35,725 bases of DNA, from NCBI GenBank assembly GCA_029945855.1, contig JAQSDJ010000109.1, positions 1 to 35,725 on the forward strand, written 5' to 3'. Positions 28,401 through 35,725 of the stretch are shown here, one piece after another (position 1 is the stretch's first letter; the number at the start of each line of letters is the position of its first letter). The DNA is from Lacunisphaera sp. Lineage in GTDB: Bacteria > Verrucomicrobiota > Verrucomicrobiia > Opitutales > Opitutaceae. The position numbers and the translations under genes are program-made. The notes under the pieces were generated by a model, which made no database searches, was not told where the DNA came from, and worked only from the letters and a program-made list of their open reading frames with translations.

Positions 28401-30621
28401 AGACGTCGGCAATCTCAGGCGGGGCGAGGTCCACCACCCGGTCGGCATGTCGGGCAAGAAATGCGAGTGCCCCGAACCAATACGGTCCCCAGGGCAGGCG
28501 GTAGATGGCGGCGGCTTCGAGCAGCAAGTCGGGGCTCTTGTCCCGGAAGATCGCCTGCATGCGTTCGTTCGGGATCGTGGCCACCCGGAGAAATTGGCGC
28601 AGAAAACGGCGGAGCAGTCCGCCTTTGTCGGCCTCGAGCAATCCCCACAGTCGCTCGAGCACGGCATCCTGGCTGATGGAAAACACCGGCGCCTCGAGCA
28701 TGAGATTCTGCGCGAGTTCATCCGTTACGTCACCAGTGTTGAATGCCTGGAAGAGCGCCTGCCAGCGAGCGGCGTCCGGTTCTCCTTCAAGCAGCGCGAG
28801 GGCATGGTAGCGGACCGCCCGATGCCAGTGGGGCGAACGCAAGCGCGGCTGCAGGAAGCTGGGGACGTCCGTGCCTCGCAGATGTAGCTCATGCTGCCGC
28901 GCCCAATCGCCGATGAGTTCATGGGCGAAGCCGGCCACTTCGCGGGCGCCGTCGATCACGATGTGGCCTTCCCGTGCCAACTCACGGAGGGCGGCAACCT
29001 CCTCAGGGCTCAGGGTGTTAAGCGCAAGCACGGTGGTCATCTTATCGGCGGTTTCCACCGCCACCTTGCGGGCAACTCGGTCACGCAGACTGCCGGGCTG
29101 GTCCTGACCAATGATGCTTTGCCAGAACCAGCGGGAGAGATCGGATTCCGTGGCCCAAGGTTGGTCAGGGCTGCTCGACTGCCAGTGGGTGGCAAGGATG
29201 TCCAGGGCCTTTGGCCAGGACATGATCGGCCGCAAGTGCGGCCGTTGCACGAGCGAGGCCAGGGCGGGGAGCTGAGCGCAGGCTGCCCGCAATTCCGGCA
29301 AGGTCAGGCGAGGCACGGTCGACGAATTCACCGGCACGGCCACGCTACGGCGGATTAGCTGTCGGCGAACACGGTCCCAGTCCTCGGGGATGCAAGTGAT
29401 GACGACTTCCCAGACGTCCGGGTGCTGCGCCGCCGCGACCGCCTTGAGCACCGAGGCGATTTCATCGAACGCCGCTTCATCGAAACAACGGTCAAGGCCG
29501 TCGAGCACCACGCGGACGGGGGTCGCCGCATGCGCGAAAATTTCCGGCAGCGGTTGGCGGAGGCCGAAGCCGTGACGAACACCACCGGGGACGGAAAAGT
29601 CGTTCGCCTTGATCCAGAGCGCGACGCCGGGCGAAGCCAGCGCCCAGGCGCGGGCCACGACGCTCTTGCCGTTGCCGGAGGGGCCGAGCAGCACGAGTTG
29701 CCGGTGTTTCGTGATGCTCGCTGCGAGACTATCCTGGAGCTGCGTCCGGGGAATGGAAACCATCCCCGCCAGCAGAACCGGAATGTTGTCCATTCGCTGG
29801 CGGCTTTCAGTTCCCAGCGCCTGCCAGGCCGCGGAATAATCAGGATGCTGCTTGAGCGGGAATTTCGACGCGAGAGCCGCGAGCAGAGACGGCAGAGCAA
29901 TGCGGCCGCCCTTCCGGCGGAGGTCGGCCACGTGCTGCAGGATGGAGTGCCACAATTCGGCGGCCTTGTTTCTTTCCGCATCAATCAGGGCTTGCTGGCA
30001 GAGGGCGATGGCCTGCGTCGCGCTCTGAGATGAAGCGTGCTGGAAATCCGTTTCCACCAAATGAAATGCCCGCAACAGGTGCGCCGTCTCGAGGAAGGGA
30101 TCGGCCGCTTCACCGCAGGAATCCAGTAGACTCTTGAAGGCGCGCCGACGGAGCGGAGAGGGATCTGTCTGCCACCTGAAACGATCAGCGGTAGTCGCAT
30201 GGACAGTCGCCCGCGCCTCCTCCGCGAGGCCAAACCAAGCCTCCCGGATATCGGGCGGGTGCTGGGCCGAAATGAGCACCAAGCTGTCGCGGTCCGGTTG
30301 GAATCCACTCGGGTCGGTCGCGCGCCACTGCTGCCAGAGGGTGCTGGCGAAGTCGGCGGGCGCCCCTTCCGGGCCGAAGACCGCATAACTTTTGACCGAA
30401 CAACCGGCCTTGGAGTCGCGGCCGTTCTCGCGAACGTGGATCACCAGGTCGTCGAACTTCCATCCGTCCTGTTCGGCCTGGCAATCAACGGCGGTTACCT
30501 GCACGTCAGGTTTACCCAGCCATGGCGCGCCGGATAATAAGTGGCAGGCAACCCACCCCGCCACCAAGGTCTCCACGGTGAATCCCTCACCGACGGAGTT
30601 CTTGATTGGGGTCGAGGCCAT
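25441..30621 (-). CDS. Giant nuclease-STAND NTPase, Avs-like antiphage protein
   Basis: About 1726 aa from the ATG at 30621; an alternative ATG at 30642 adds 7 residues (numbering here uses 1733 aa). Residues 20-110 look like a PD-(D/E)xK nuclease (FDDLVIHV with D64/D65, then CSVKSY with K84), similar to DUF4297/Cap4-type effectors. The NTPase core has Walker A GPSGNGKS (320-327) and Walker B VRVVLDGLD (376-384), typical of STAND ATPases. The remaining roughly 1300 residues are helical repeats that should form the sensor. This layout and length match Avs-type proteins, in which recognition of a viral protein triggers oligomerisation and DNA cleavage. It is divergently transcribed from the next defence operon. 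Confidence 0.8.
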   Translation of the reverse strand: MASTPIKNSVGEGFTVETLVAGWVACHLLSGAPWLGKPDVQVTAVDCQAEQDGWKFDDLVIHVRENGRDSKAGCSVKSYAVFGPEGAPADFASTLWQQWRATDPSGFQPDRDSLVLISAQHPPDIREAWFGLAEEARATVHATTADRFRWQTDPSPLRRRAFKSLLDSCGEAADPFLETAHLLRAFHLVETDFQHASSQSATQAIALCQQALIDAERNKAAELWHSILQHVADLRRKGGRIALPSLLAALASKFPLKQHPDYSAAWQALGTESRQRMDNIPVLLAGMVSIPRTQLQDSLAASITKHRQLVLLGPSGNGKSVVARAWALASPGVALWIKANDFSVPGGVRHGFGLRQPLPEIFAHAATPVRVVLDGLDRCFDEAAFDEIASVLKAVAAAQHPDVWEVVITCIPEDWDRVRRQLIRRSVAVPVNSSTVPRLTLPELRAACAQLPALASLVQRPHLRPIMSWPKALDILATHWQSSSPDQPWATESDLSRWFWQSIIGQDQPGSLRDRVARKVAVETADKMTTVLALNTLSPEEVAALRELAREGHIVIDGAREVAGFAHELIGDWARQHELHLRGTDVPSFLQPRLRSPHWHRAVRYHALALLEGEPDAARWQALFQAFNTGDVTDELAQNLMLEAPVFSISQDAVLERLWGLLEADKGGLLRRFLRQFLRVATIPNERMQAIFRDKSPDLLLEAAAIYRLPWGPYWFGALAFLARHADRVVDLAPPEIADVCLKWLPLSVAFDESMEEAAKLALAAGRRFYLSEARRQYLSSSREETAVKICHALLAAAPVKSDEVAELCLKLSGRQSPAADEALAEEPRARGRSRFLWEPGENVPWPDGPRADTSPAFRSAFMSGEHAAALLAARPEVAIEVLFAVLLDLPVENERREYDHHPDQRGFNRHDIGRELCFWTSAPFLAFLRLNPALALPAIIKLVNFATERAAELPPDLRQTFSVPVTFKGKTSEWRGHQFSYLWYQVHVFGPRAAGCALLSLEKWLYLLMEENQPIEEHLQIILRESRSIALASILICVGKKRPDLFLTVLRPLVEAVDFQVIEESFDRRGEGKYQTSAFYERSSIMREPWAEWVHLPHRKEAFGQLVTRLFLSQQAWRTMMAEIRTGWQQRLAAGTPEKPAPPWLPRLIAQFDLANWQVKKTADQTIVVYNPPADLPQPSPGETANMTRLDLLLFLPLACEQVLIGKKTWTEEEMEARWARIPEVRALEMPDNEEGMRNREDGLLGIVAVAVVRHRAWLARSPEREDEAREILISIGKNQPKRFWFGEDDSTSYMWDNFAAWAMTTLWCESPDDPVLTQAVGSLVLWERYLVVGRVMAIAAAHREKLGGRFDRLLAHALRYAPARQLGMLNRYDEQVEFDRKAWMLSHVDDFVAGRTKPLPADWRQLATTLPQSRANRVLRSGGLELDHMAVVLEWSADLGAARDMPERDAWLKFNRQLLLCALIRIERLAAEPEKEPDPYDTNQERSPYKSEEEILKRMAKIMAGLEPGANHRQFWEPLFKLGLPASHWIESFATAWLLEAGGRDHPAPAILEQWLAMLDYAEAAPTWKTDRWRRGARELWNDILGLSPFGSSFWDNRMAPVAVALRPYHERWVRAHASMNYDARVYIHFLLCDACHDTRLSGLCLLREVVPLIESYFWDKDTQGVFASLLQLALDKNDAELRANPKAREAFLTFAVRLTSLQHPLGTELHALAGARFGLPASP

Positions 30622-30729
30622 GCACCGCCATGGAAGCGGCAACCGCCGACGACGGCAAGCGCAGCCGGAAACTACCTCGGTTATTCATTGCCGGGTGCCC
30701 GGAAACCCACTGGGATGGCGGCCTGCGTT

Positions 30730-30750
30730 GGCTCGGCAGGGTGCCGAGCC
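30730..30750 (+). promoter_or_regulatory. Perfect 9-bp hairpin upstream of the defence operon
   Basis: GGCTCGGCA/TGCCGAGCC with loop GGG ends 12 bp before the start codon at 30763. It would cover the ribosome-loading region of the mRNA, and as DNA it is a clean operator-like palindrome in the 140-bp divergent promoter region. Confidence 0.5.
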
Positions 30751-30762
30751 TGCGTCTTCCAA

Positions 30763-31527
30763 ATGAACCTGGAAAAAGCCCTCCAAATCGTGGACGCAAA
30801 ATGCGACGTCGAGCTGCCGGCGTTAAAGCGGATTTTCCATGACGCAACCCAGCGGAAATATGGCGAACGGGCCGCTCGCAACCTGCTCCTGAGCGGGGCT
30901 ACCTTGGGCATCGTCAAGGATGAGTATAACCGGCTGCTGGTCGAGAAAGGCGCGCAATACCTGCAGCAGTATTCGGTGGTGCTGCCCGCGACGGAAATTG
31001 CGGATTACCCGGAATTGGAGGCGTCCCTGCAGGAGCATTTCCGGCGCAAGATGGATTTCATCTACTCGGAGGCCTGCCACCAGCTGAATACGGCCGAGAC
31101 GAACCTCCAGATGACCGGCTCGGGCATCCATCTGGAGCCTGACTACCGCAACTCCTTGCGCGGTTGGAACGCGGACATCCAGACCCTCGTCGCTTACCTC
31201 GAAAAATCGCAAATGAAACCCCAACCCAACATCACCTACAATTTCCACGGCCACAATGCGCGTGTGACGACTGGCGGCGTCGATGCGTCGGTCAATGTCG
31301 TGAATCTCTCGGAAGGCCAGCTCTTCAACGATCTGCGAAAGCTGCTTGAAGCCGTGCCCGATGCCGCGACGCGGCAGCAGCTCGTCGATGAAACCAACGC
31401 GCTGGAGGCGAAGAAGGATAAGCCCGGTCGGATGGCCGGGTATCTCAAGTTCATTGAACATGCCGCCAACCATGTGTGTTTGATCTCGCCGCTGTTGCCG
31501 GCTCTGGCCCAGTGGGCGCAACAGTAG
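30763..31527 (+). CDS. Defence-operon protein 1, AbiTii-like C-terminal module
   Basis: 254 aa from the ATG at 30763 (frame open further upstream but without coding character). The N-terminal about 165 residues are helical and unrecognised. The middle reads ITYNFHGHNARVTTGGVDAS, a beta segment like the GNNxxVN region of AbiTii-type abortive-infection proteins. The C-terminus (LFNDLRKLLE to LPALAQWAQ) is paralogous to that of the next gene. It starts a three-gene operon with gaps of 9 and 3 bp. Role unknown; probably a partner or regulator of the NTPase encoded last. Confidence 0.65.
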   Translation: MNLEKALQIVDAKCDVELPALKRIFHDATQRKYGERAARNLLLSGATLGIVKDEYNRLLVEKGAQYLQQYSVVLPATEIADYPELEASLQEHFRRKMDFIYSEACHQLNTAETNLQMTGSGIHLEPDYRNSLRGWNADIQTLVAYLEKSQMKPQPNITYNFHGHNARVTTGGVDASVNVVNLSEGQLFNDLRKLLEAVPDAATRQQLVDETNALEAKKDKPGRMAGYLKFIEHAANHVCLISPLLPALAQWAQQ

Positions 31528-31536
31528 CAACGCGAC

Positions 31537-32304
31537 ATGCCGTTACCCGCCCAAATCGCCCGATTGATCGAGGAGAAGAACGCCGCCGCGATGGACGGCA
31601 CGACGCACGCGTTCAATCAAGCCGCCCGGCGAGTATTTGAACTGCAGGCGGGCAGCGGCATCTCTTCACACGCGCAGGCGCGCGCCGCGTTGGCATGCTT
31701 GGAGGAGGCGGAGCGGAGGCTCGTGGTGTTCACCGAGGCGGTGAAACGCATCCTGTTGGCCGCCCGCCATAACCCGACCGAAGCCGACCAAGCCGCTTTG
31801 CTCGGAAGTTTTAATATCACGATGGACGGCCTGATTGCGCTGGTGGAGCGCCGCGGGCAGGCCGACGCAGGCCAAAGTGTCATGGGCCGAAACAACATCC
31901 GCCGGGCATTGTCCGATGTCGGCACTTTGCGGAACCGGCTCCGTCATGATTTCGAGCTGATGCTGGTCGAATGCGCTAATGCCAACCGGGTATCCAGCCC
32001 GAACGTCTCAATCGTATATTACCTTGTAGGCAACAACCCGCGGGTCACTCAGGGCGTCGATGCCTCAACGAATTCGATTTCCGTCTCTCCTGCCGAGCTG
32101 TTCCATGAACTGCGCCAATCGTTGAACGCGCAGGTGACCGACCAGCCAGCCCGGCAACAGTTGTTGGCGGCGGTCACGCAGCTCGAGCAGCAATCAACGC
32201 AGGCCGGGCGCGCCAGTGCGTATCTAGCGTTTGTGGAGAACTCGATTCAGCACTTGCCTGTGGTCACGCCCTTTCTCCCGGCGCTGGCCAAGTGGGCCCA
32301 GTAA
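31537..32304 (+). CDS. Defence-operon protein 2, paralogue of protein 1 at the C-terminus
   Basis: 255 aa. The N-terminal half is a helical domain unlike protein 1. The C-terminal about 95 residues align with it: GNNPRVTQGVDAS, LFHELRQSL, RQQLLAAV, RASAYLAFVE and LPALAKWAQ. The shared module suggests the two bind each other or the same partner. The segment TLRNRLRHDFELM has an R-x3-R-H arrangement in a helical context, but I do not claim HEPN activity. The next ATG is 3 bp after its stop. Confidence 0.65.
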   Translation: MPLPAQIARLIEEKNAAAMDGTTHAFNQAARRVFELQAGSGISSHAQARAALACLEEAERRLVVFTEAVKRILLAARHNPTEADQAALLGSFNITMDGLIALVERRGQADAGQSVMGRNNIRRALSDVGTLRNRLRHDFELMLVECANANRVSSPNVSIVYYLVGNNPRVTQGVDASTNSISVSPAELFHELRQSLNAQVTDQPARQQLLAAVTQLEQQSTQAGRASAYLAFVENSIQHLPVVTPFLPALAKWAQ

Positions 32305-32307
32305 ACG

Positions 32308-35274
32308 ATGGCCGCCGTTCCGCCAGCTCCGGTCGGACCCGGCCCGGGTGCGCCCGGTGGGAAGGGGCTAACTGAGGAAGAAGTTAAAAACAATGTCGTG
32401 ATCCCGTGGCTGCGGCGGCTGGGCATCGATCCGGACGAGATGAGCTTTGAGGGAAGCTTCAGATTGCGGCTCGGCCACAACCAAGTTGTGGTCGGTAAAA
32501 AGCGGAAGCTCAAAAACCAGGTGGGAGGGCGTTACGACACCTTGGTCCGCCGCAACGGAGTGAACTTATTGGTGGTAGAATTCAAGGCCGGCGAACTGCC
32601 GCTGGATGACGTGGACCGAGATCAGGCGGTGTCCTACGCCCGCTTGTTGCACCCGGTTGCTCCCTACGTCCTGGTCACGAATGGAAAGGACTTCCGACTT
32701 TTTGAGGTGGGCACGAAAACCCGAGTGGACCGGATCGAAATCCGTGACGGCTATCACTTGGAGCTGCCGGAAAATCTAATCGCCGAAGCACAAGAACTGT
32801 TTCTTAACCTGTCCTTGGAGAACTTGGTGGTTTTTTGCGGGCAGCAGGTCACCTCACATCTCAAAACGCTCACCGGCTCACCAGCTGACCTTGCCAAGAA
32901 ATATGTTCCGGAACTGACCGTGCCGAGAAGGGTGCTCGACGGTTGGGTCGCAGTCTTGGAAGCCGGGGACAAGCCCGGCCAGCTTGTCTTCGCCGAATCC
33001 GGCCGGGGCAAGACGTCGGCCCTCTGCGATCTGGCGCGGCGGCGGATTGCCGAGGGGCGCCCTACCCTCTTCTTTTCCGGCAGCGAGCTGGAGAGTGGTC
33101 TGTTGGGCGCCATTGCGGATGAATTCAGCTGGGCGTTCATGGAACAGGCGAGCCAGGTGCATCTGGTGAAACGTCTCGCGAAGATGACGGCGCGAGCTCC
33201 CTTGCTGATCATTTTGGACGCGGTGGACGAATGGCGGTATGCACAACGCGCGCAAAACCTCCTCGGATTCCTGCGCGGCATCGAGGGCCTCGGCATCAAG
33301 GTGCTTGTGTCGTGCAAGACGAACGCGTGGCAGGAGTTCACGTCTCCCGGTGGACGCAGCATGGGCATCGACGCGTATCTGCAAAAGGCCGGCGCTAACG
33401 GCACGGAGTGCGGGCAGCACCTGCCCCGCTTGGATGACACTGAATTTAGCGAGGCGCTCGGCCGCTACTGTGACGTCTTCAAGGTCCGCGGTCGGTTCGA
33501 AAGCTCCGCACTGGCCGAGGCTCGGCGGGATCCGTTTCTGTTGCGCGTGCTCTTCAGCGTCGCGGCAGAAGCTGGCGCGAACGACATTTCTTTTTCGCTC
33601 AAGGATTTCTTCGCGCGCTACTATGATTTGCTCCTGAAGCGGACCGGAAATCCGGGGGTTGCCCACGCACAGTTGGCAAAGCTGGCGGCCGGATTTGCGG
33701 AACGGAACCAAGCTAGCCTGCCCCTGGATGAGGCGAGGTCTTTGCTGGGCCTTTCCGTCACCGAATCGCTGCTGGCCGCGCTTTTCGAGCAGGATATCCT
33801 GCAAACGACTCCCACCGGGATTGGGTTCTATTTCCAACACCTCCGGGACTATCTCATCGCGTTCCGGGTATGCGAGTGGCAGCGGATGGCGTCTGAGGCG
33901 TTCGCCCATGTCGCTGCCTCCGGCGTGAAGCTCGAAGCCTTTAACTTTTATCTGCGTTATGCTTCCACCGAACAAATGCGGATGCTGCTGGGGCCGGCAT
34001 ATGATAATGCTGAGAAATACGTCGCGCTCTACGAGGAGCTCCTGGATAGGTATTTTCCGACCTTGAGAGCGGAATTTGAGCCGCGCTCTGCGGGCCCGAT
34101 CGGTTTCATCGCGGAATACGTTACGACGAGGCGATGCATTGGCGGCTACGGCTTCCGGGTGCTCGAAGCCGGGGAGCCGCTGGTGTTGATCGTGCCGGTC
34201 GATGAATTTTTCAGCCGATCGAACCTGCTCGCGATCCACGGCGCGTCGTCGCTCTACCACTGTTCGTCCGCCCACGGATTCATACAAACCGATGTGCCGA
34301 AGGAGGTCGTCGAACATGAGATCCTGAGGCAGATGAAGACGATCCTGAAGGACCAGCGGCTTAGCATGCGCACGGCGGCTAAGGTTCCCAAGGAGGTGAT
34401 GGTGGCGAATGTCGAGGCGACGCCGAGTTATTTCGCATCGCTTTACGATGAGGATATTCGAAAGGTTCAATTCCCGCTGAACGCTGCCAAGCTCCGCAGA
34501 GCGCTTCTGCGGGTGAAGTTGGCCCATCATTTCGGAGACGAAATCAGGGAGCAAAAAGCCGCAGCGGCCAAGCCGGAGGAGAGAAATCGTTGGAGGCCGC
34601 TTACGGATGAGGACAAGCGCGAAGTGTTACGCCGCATCGAGGAGGTGCTGGCGACCGGGCGCGAGGTGACCTTCAGTTCAATCATCGTCAATGTCCGCAA
34701 CCTTGAGGAGGATCTGGACCGGATGGGCGCGCTGGACGTCCCCGGCAACGTCAACGGGCCCGTGTGGCCGAATGATTACTATTTCGAGGAACTGCGCCGC
34801 GCGAAGCCGGACGAGGCACAGCGTCAACTTGAGCAGTCGGTCGGTAAATTCTACCGCGCGTTCTTGGCAGACTATCGATCGGTCATAGAGGAGAATTTCC
34901 CCGCGCTGAAGGGCGCTTTCTCCCTCTACGCTGATCTTCCCGTGCGCATATTCCTCCGGGTGGACCCCCACTACGATCGCCACGAAATCAAGGGCTGGGT
35001 TGCGATAATTGGCGAGCGGCTTCCCGCGGGGTCGCCCGATGAGGTGATTGTGTGCTCCGCGAATGAATTGGACCTGGTGGCCAGGACCTACCGGGGCACG
35101 GCGATAAACGCGTATATGCAGTCCAATGAATCGCTCTCGAATTTCGTTCCTTGGCGGAAGGGGGAGCAGCCGCTTCTCGGACATATCTATCGCATGATCG
35201 CGCAGGAGTGGCCAAAAGCGGCGAACGCATTCCGCGCGGAATGCGGAGTCCCACCCAGGGGCGGCGTCTGGTGA
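32308..35274 (+). CDS. HsdR-N-type nuclease fused to STAND NTPase, putative antiphage effector
   Basis: 988 aa. A Pro/Gly-rich leader (1-20) precedes a type I restriction HsdR N-terminal-like nuclease domain (about 22-160) with PD-(D/E)xK residues D77, E91 and K93 (VVEFKAG) and the QAVSYAR motif. A STAND-type NTPase follows with Walker A AESGRGKT (229-236) and Walker B LLIILDAVDEW, with winged-helix and helical-repeat regions to about 600. The C-terminal 400 residues are unrecognised and may be the sensor. It closes the operon with the two paralogous proteins. Architecture and neighbours point to an anti-phage or anti-plasmid system; no methyltransferase partner is present, so it is not a restriction-modification system. 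Confidence 0.78.
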   Translation: MAAVPPAPVGPGPGAPGGKGLTEEEVKNNVVIPWLRRLGIDPDEMSFEGSFRLRLGHNQVVVGKKRKLKNQVGGRYDTLVRRNGVNLLVVEFKAGELPLDDVDRDQAVSYARLLHPVAPYVLVTNGKDFRLFEVGTKTRVDRIEIRDGYHLELPENLIAEAQELFLNLSLENLVVFCGQQVTSHLKTLTGSPADLAKKYVPELTVPRRVLDGWVAVLEAGDKPGQLVFAESGRGKTSALCDLARRRIAEGRPTLFFSGSELESGLLGAIADEFSWAFMEQASQVHLVKRLAKMTARAPLLIILDAVDEWRYAQRAQNLLGFLRGIEGLGIKVLVSCKTNAWQEFTSPGGRSMGIDAYLQKAGANGTECGQHLPRLDDTEFSEALGRYCDVFKVRGRFESSALAEARRDPFLLRVLFSVAAEAGANDISFSLKDFFARYYDLLLKRTGNPGVAHAQLAKLAAGFAERNQASLPLDEARSLLGLSVTESLLAALFEQDILQTTPTGIGFYFQHLRDYLIAFRVCEWQRMASEAFAHVAASGVKLEAFNFYLRYASTEQMRMLLGPAYDNAEKYVALYEELLDRYFPTLRAEFEPRSAGPIGFIAEYVTTRRCIGGYGFRVLEAGEPLVLIVPVDEFFSRSNLLAIHGASSLYHCSSAHGFIQTDVPKEVVEHEILRQMKTILKDQRLSMRTAAKVPKEVMVANVEATPSYFASLYDEDIRKVQFPLNAAKLRRALLRVKLAHHFGDEIREQKAAAAKPEERNRWRPLTDEDKREVLRRIEEVLATGREVTFSSIIVNVRNLEEDLDRMGALDVPGNVNGPVWPNDYYFEELRRAKPDEAQRQLEQSVGKFYRAFLADYRSVIEENFPALKGAFSLYADLPVRIFLRVDPHYDRHEIKGWVAIIGERLPAGSPDEVIVCSANELDLVARTYRGTAINAYMQSNESLSNFVPWRKGEQPLLGHIYRMIAQEWPKAANAFRAECGVPPRGGVW

Positions 35275-35725
35275 ATGCTCATTTGTGGCTATCGGATTGC
35301 GATAACGGCTCGGGGATGAATGTTGCCCGCCGTTGGGGGTTTGCGTAGGACAATACATGACGGGGCAAGGGCCGGCACGTCGCTAAAGCTCGGAAAACTG
35401 GCAATGAAGGCACGCTGGCTTAAGCGGCTAATATACGGCGCATGATTTTCTGTCTGCGTAAGGAGAAACCTTCGGTTACCAAATGAATCGCGCAACAAAG
35501 GGCCATTACCGCACATTTGTTACGCCCTCCCCCGAAGTGGGCGTTTCCCGCATTATAGCTACTTCGCCCGGGCCGTCGCCGTGTTCCGGCAAGGCCGACG
35601 CAACCTTACGGACAGCAAGGTGCGTCGTAAGGGTATCTCCTCACCCCGCCCCCACCCCAACGTTGCGGCACATTCGTTGAGCTAGCCAAGCGCGGACAAG
35701 TTTCCTCAAGCGGCGGTGCTCACCC
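35275..35725. other. Intergenic region at the right end of the window
   Basis: 451 bp without a convincing gene. It holds the right copy of the roughly 55-bp element (35525-35585) and a 10-bp hairpin with one bulge, GACGC-A-ACCTT/AAGGTGCGTC (35597-35626). The short open frames lack coding character. Confidence 0.5.
35525..35585 (-). repeat. Right copy of the about 55-bp inverted repeat flanking the defence island
   Basis: Contains CGAAGTGGGCGTTTCCCG (35533-35550) and CTTCGCCCGGGCC with following bases up to 35585, the reverse complement of blocks at 23803-23860. The first part also forms a hairpin (ACGCCC/GGGCGT) followed by TT, so it may double as the transcription terminator of the operon. 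Confidence 0.65.

Noticed and set aside
32308-35274. Type I restriction endonuclease subunit (HsdR)
   Set aside because: Only the N-terminal nuclease domain resembles HsdR; helicase motifs and HsdM/HsdS genes are absent and a STAND P-loop follows instead.

Overview
The window is about 36 kb of GC-rich bacterial DNA. The gene flavour (short-spaced operons with weak ribosome-binding sites, a PspA/AAA/VWA membrane module, an NrtR-SPFH-NAD-kinase operon) would suit a Verrucomicrobiota (Opitutales-like) chromosome. That placement is an inference with modest confidence: no rRNA or taxonomic marker gene is present.

Layout. 1-1314: no convincing gene. 1315-2223 (-): LysR-type regulator. About 2439-2618: a structured leader RNA ending in an intrinsic terminator. 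2772-8901: an exceptional RNA cassette bracketed by a perfect 25-bp inverted repeat. Within it I read 38 tRNA genes (28 before and 10 after a Ro60-family gene) that together cover all 20 amino acids, five Y-RNA-like genes (5475-6185) and the Ro60/Rsr protein gene (6268-7707). A 31-aa peptide ORF lies near its right end. 8958-11937: HNH protein, FliA-like sigma factor and RtcB RNA ligase, all on the same strand. 12117-18847: PspA, AAA ATPase, small basic protein, rhomboid protease, substrate-binding/OmpA protein, VWA protein and a membrane coiled-coil protein. 19160-21852: NrtR-type regulator, SPFH protein and NAD-kinase-like protein behind two tandem palindromic operators. 21862-23499 (-): two-domain methyltransferase. 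About 23803-35585: an apparent integrative defence island with a tyrosine recombinase, a HEPN-like protein, a 1.7-kaa nuclease/STAND NTPase and a three-gene operon ending in a second nuclease/STAND NTPase. Its ends are two related copies of a roughly 55-bp element in inverted orientation.

The most remarkable element is the RNA cassette. All 38 tRNAs carry G instead of U at T-loop position 55, and nearly all carry A-G where the D-loop normally has G18-G19. This looks like a concerted replacement of the G18-U55 elbow contact by A18-G55. Synthetase identity elements (G3-U70 in both Ala tRNAs; G73 in Asp, Asn, Gln, Trp, Ser; U73 in Cys) and the encoded CCA are retained. The neighbouring Y-RNA-like genes keep canonical T-loops. 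Together with Ro60, Y RNAs, RtcB and a private sigma factor, this suggests an inducible replacement-tRNA and RNA-repair system: damaged or cleaved host tRNAs are sensed or repaired, and an elbow-altered tRNA set is expressed that host modification enzymes or tRNA-targeting toxins may not recognise. The sequence features are read directly; the function is inference. The Rsr-Y RNA-RtcB association is established knowledge from bacterial RNA-repair operons such as Salmonella rsr-yrl-rtcBA, and Ro/Y RNA plus large tRNA sets are known in some mycobacteriophages.
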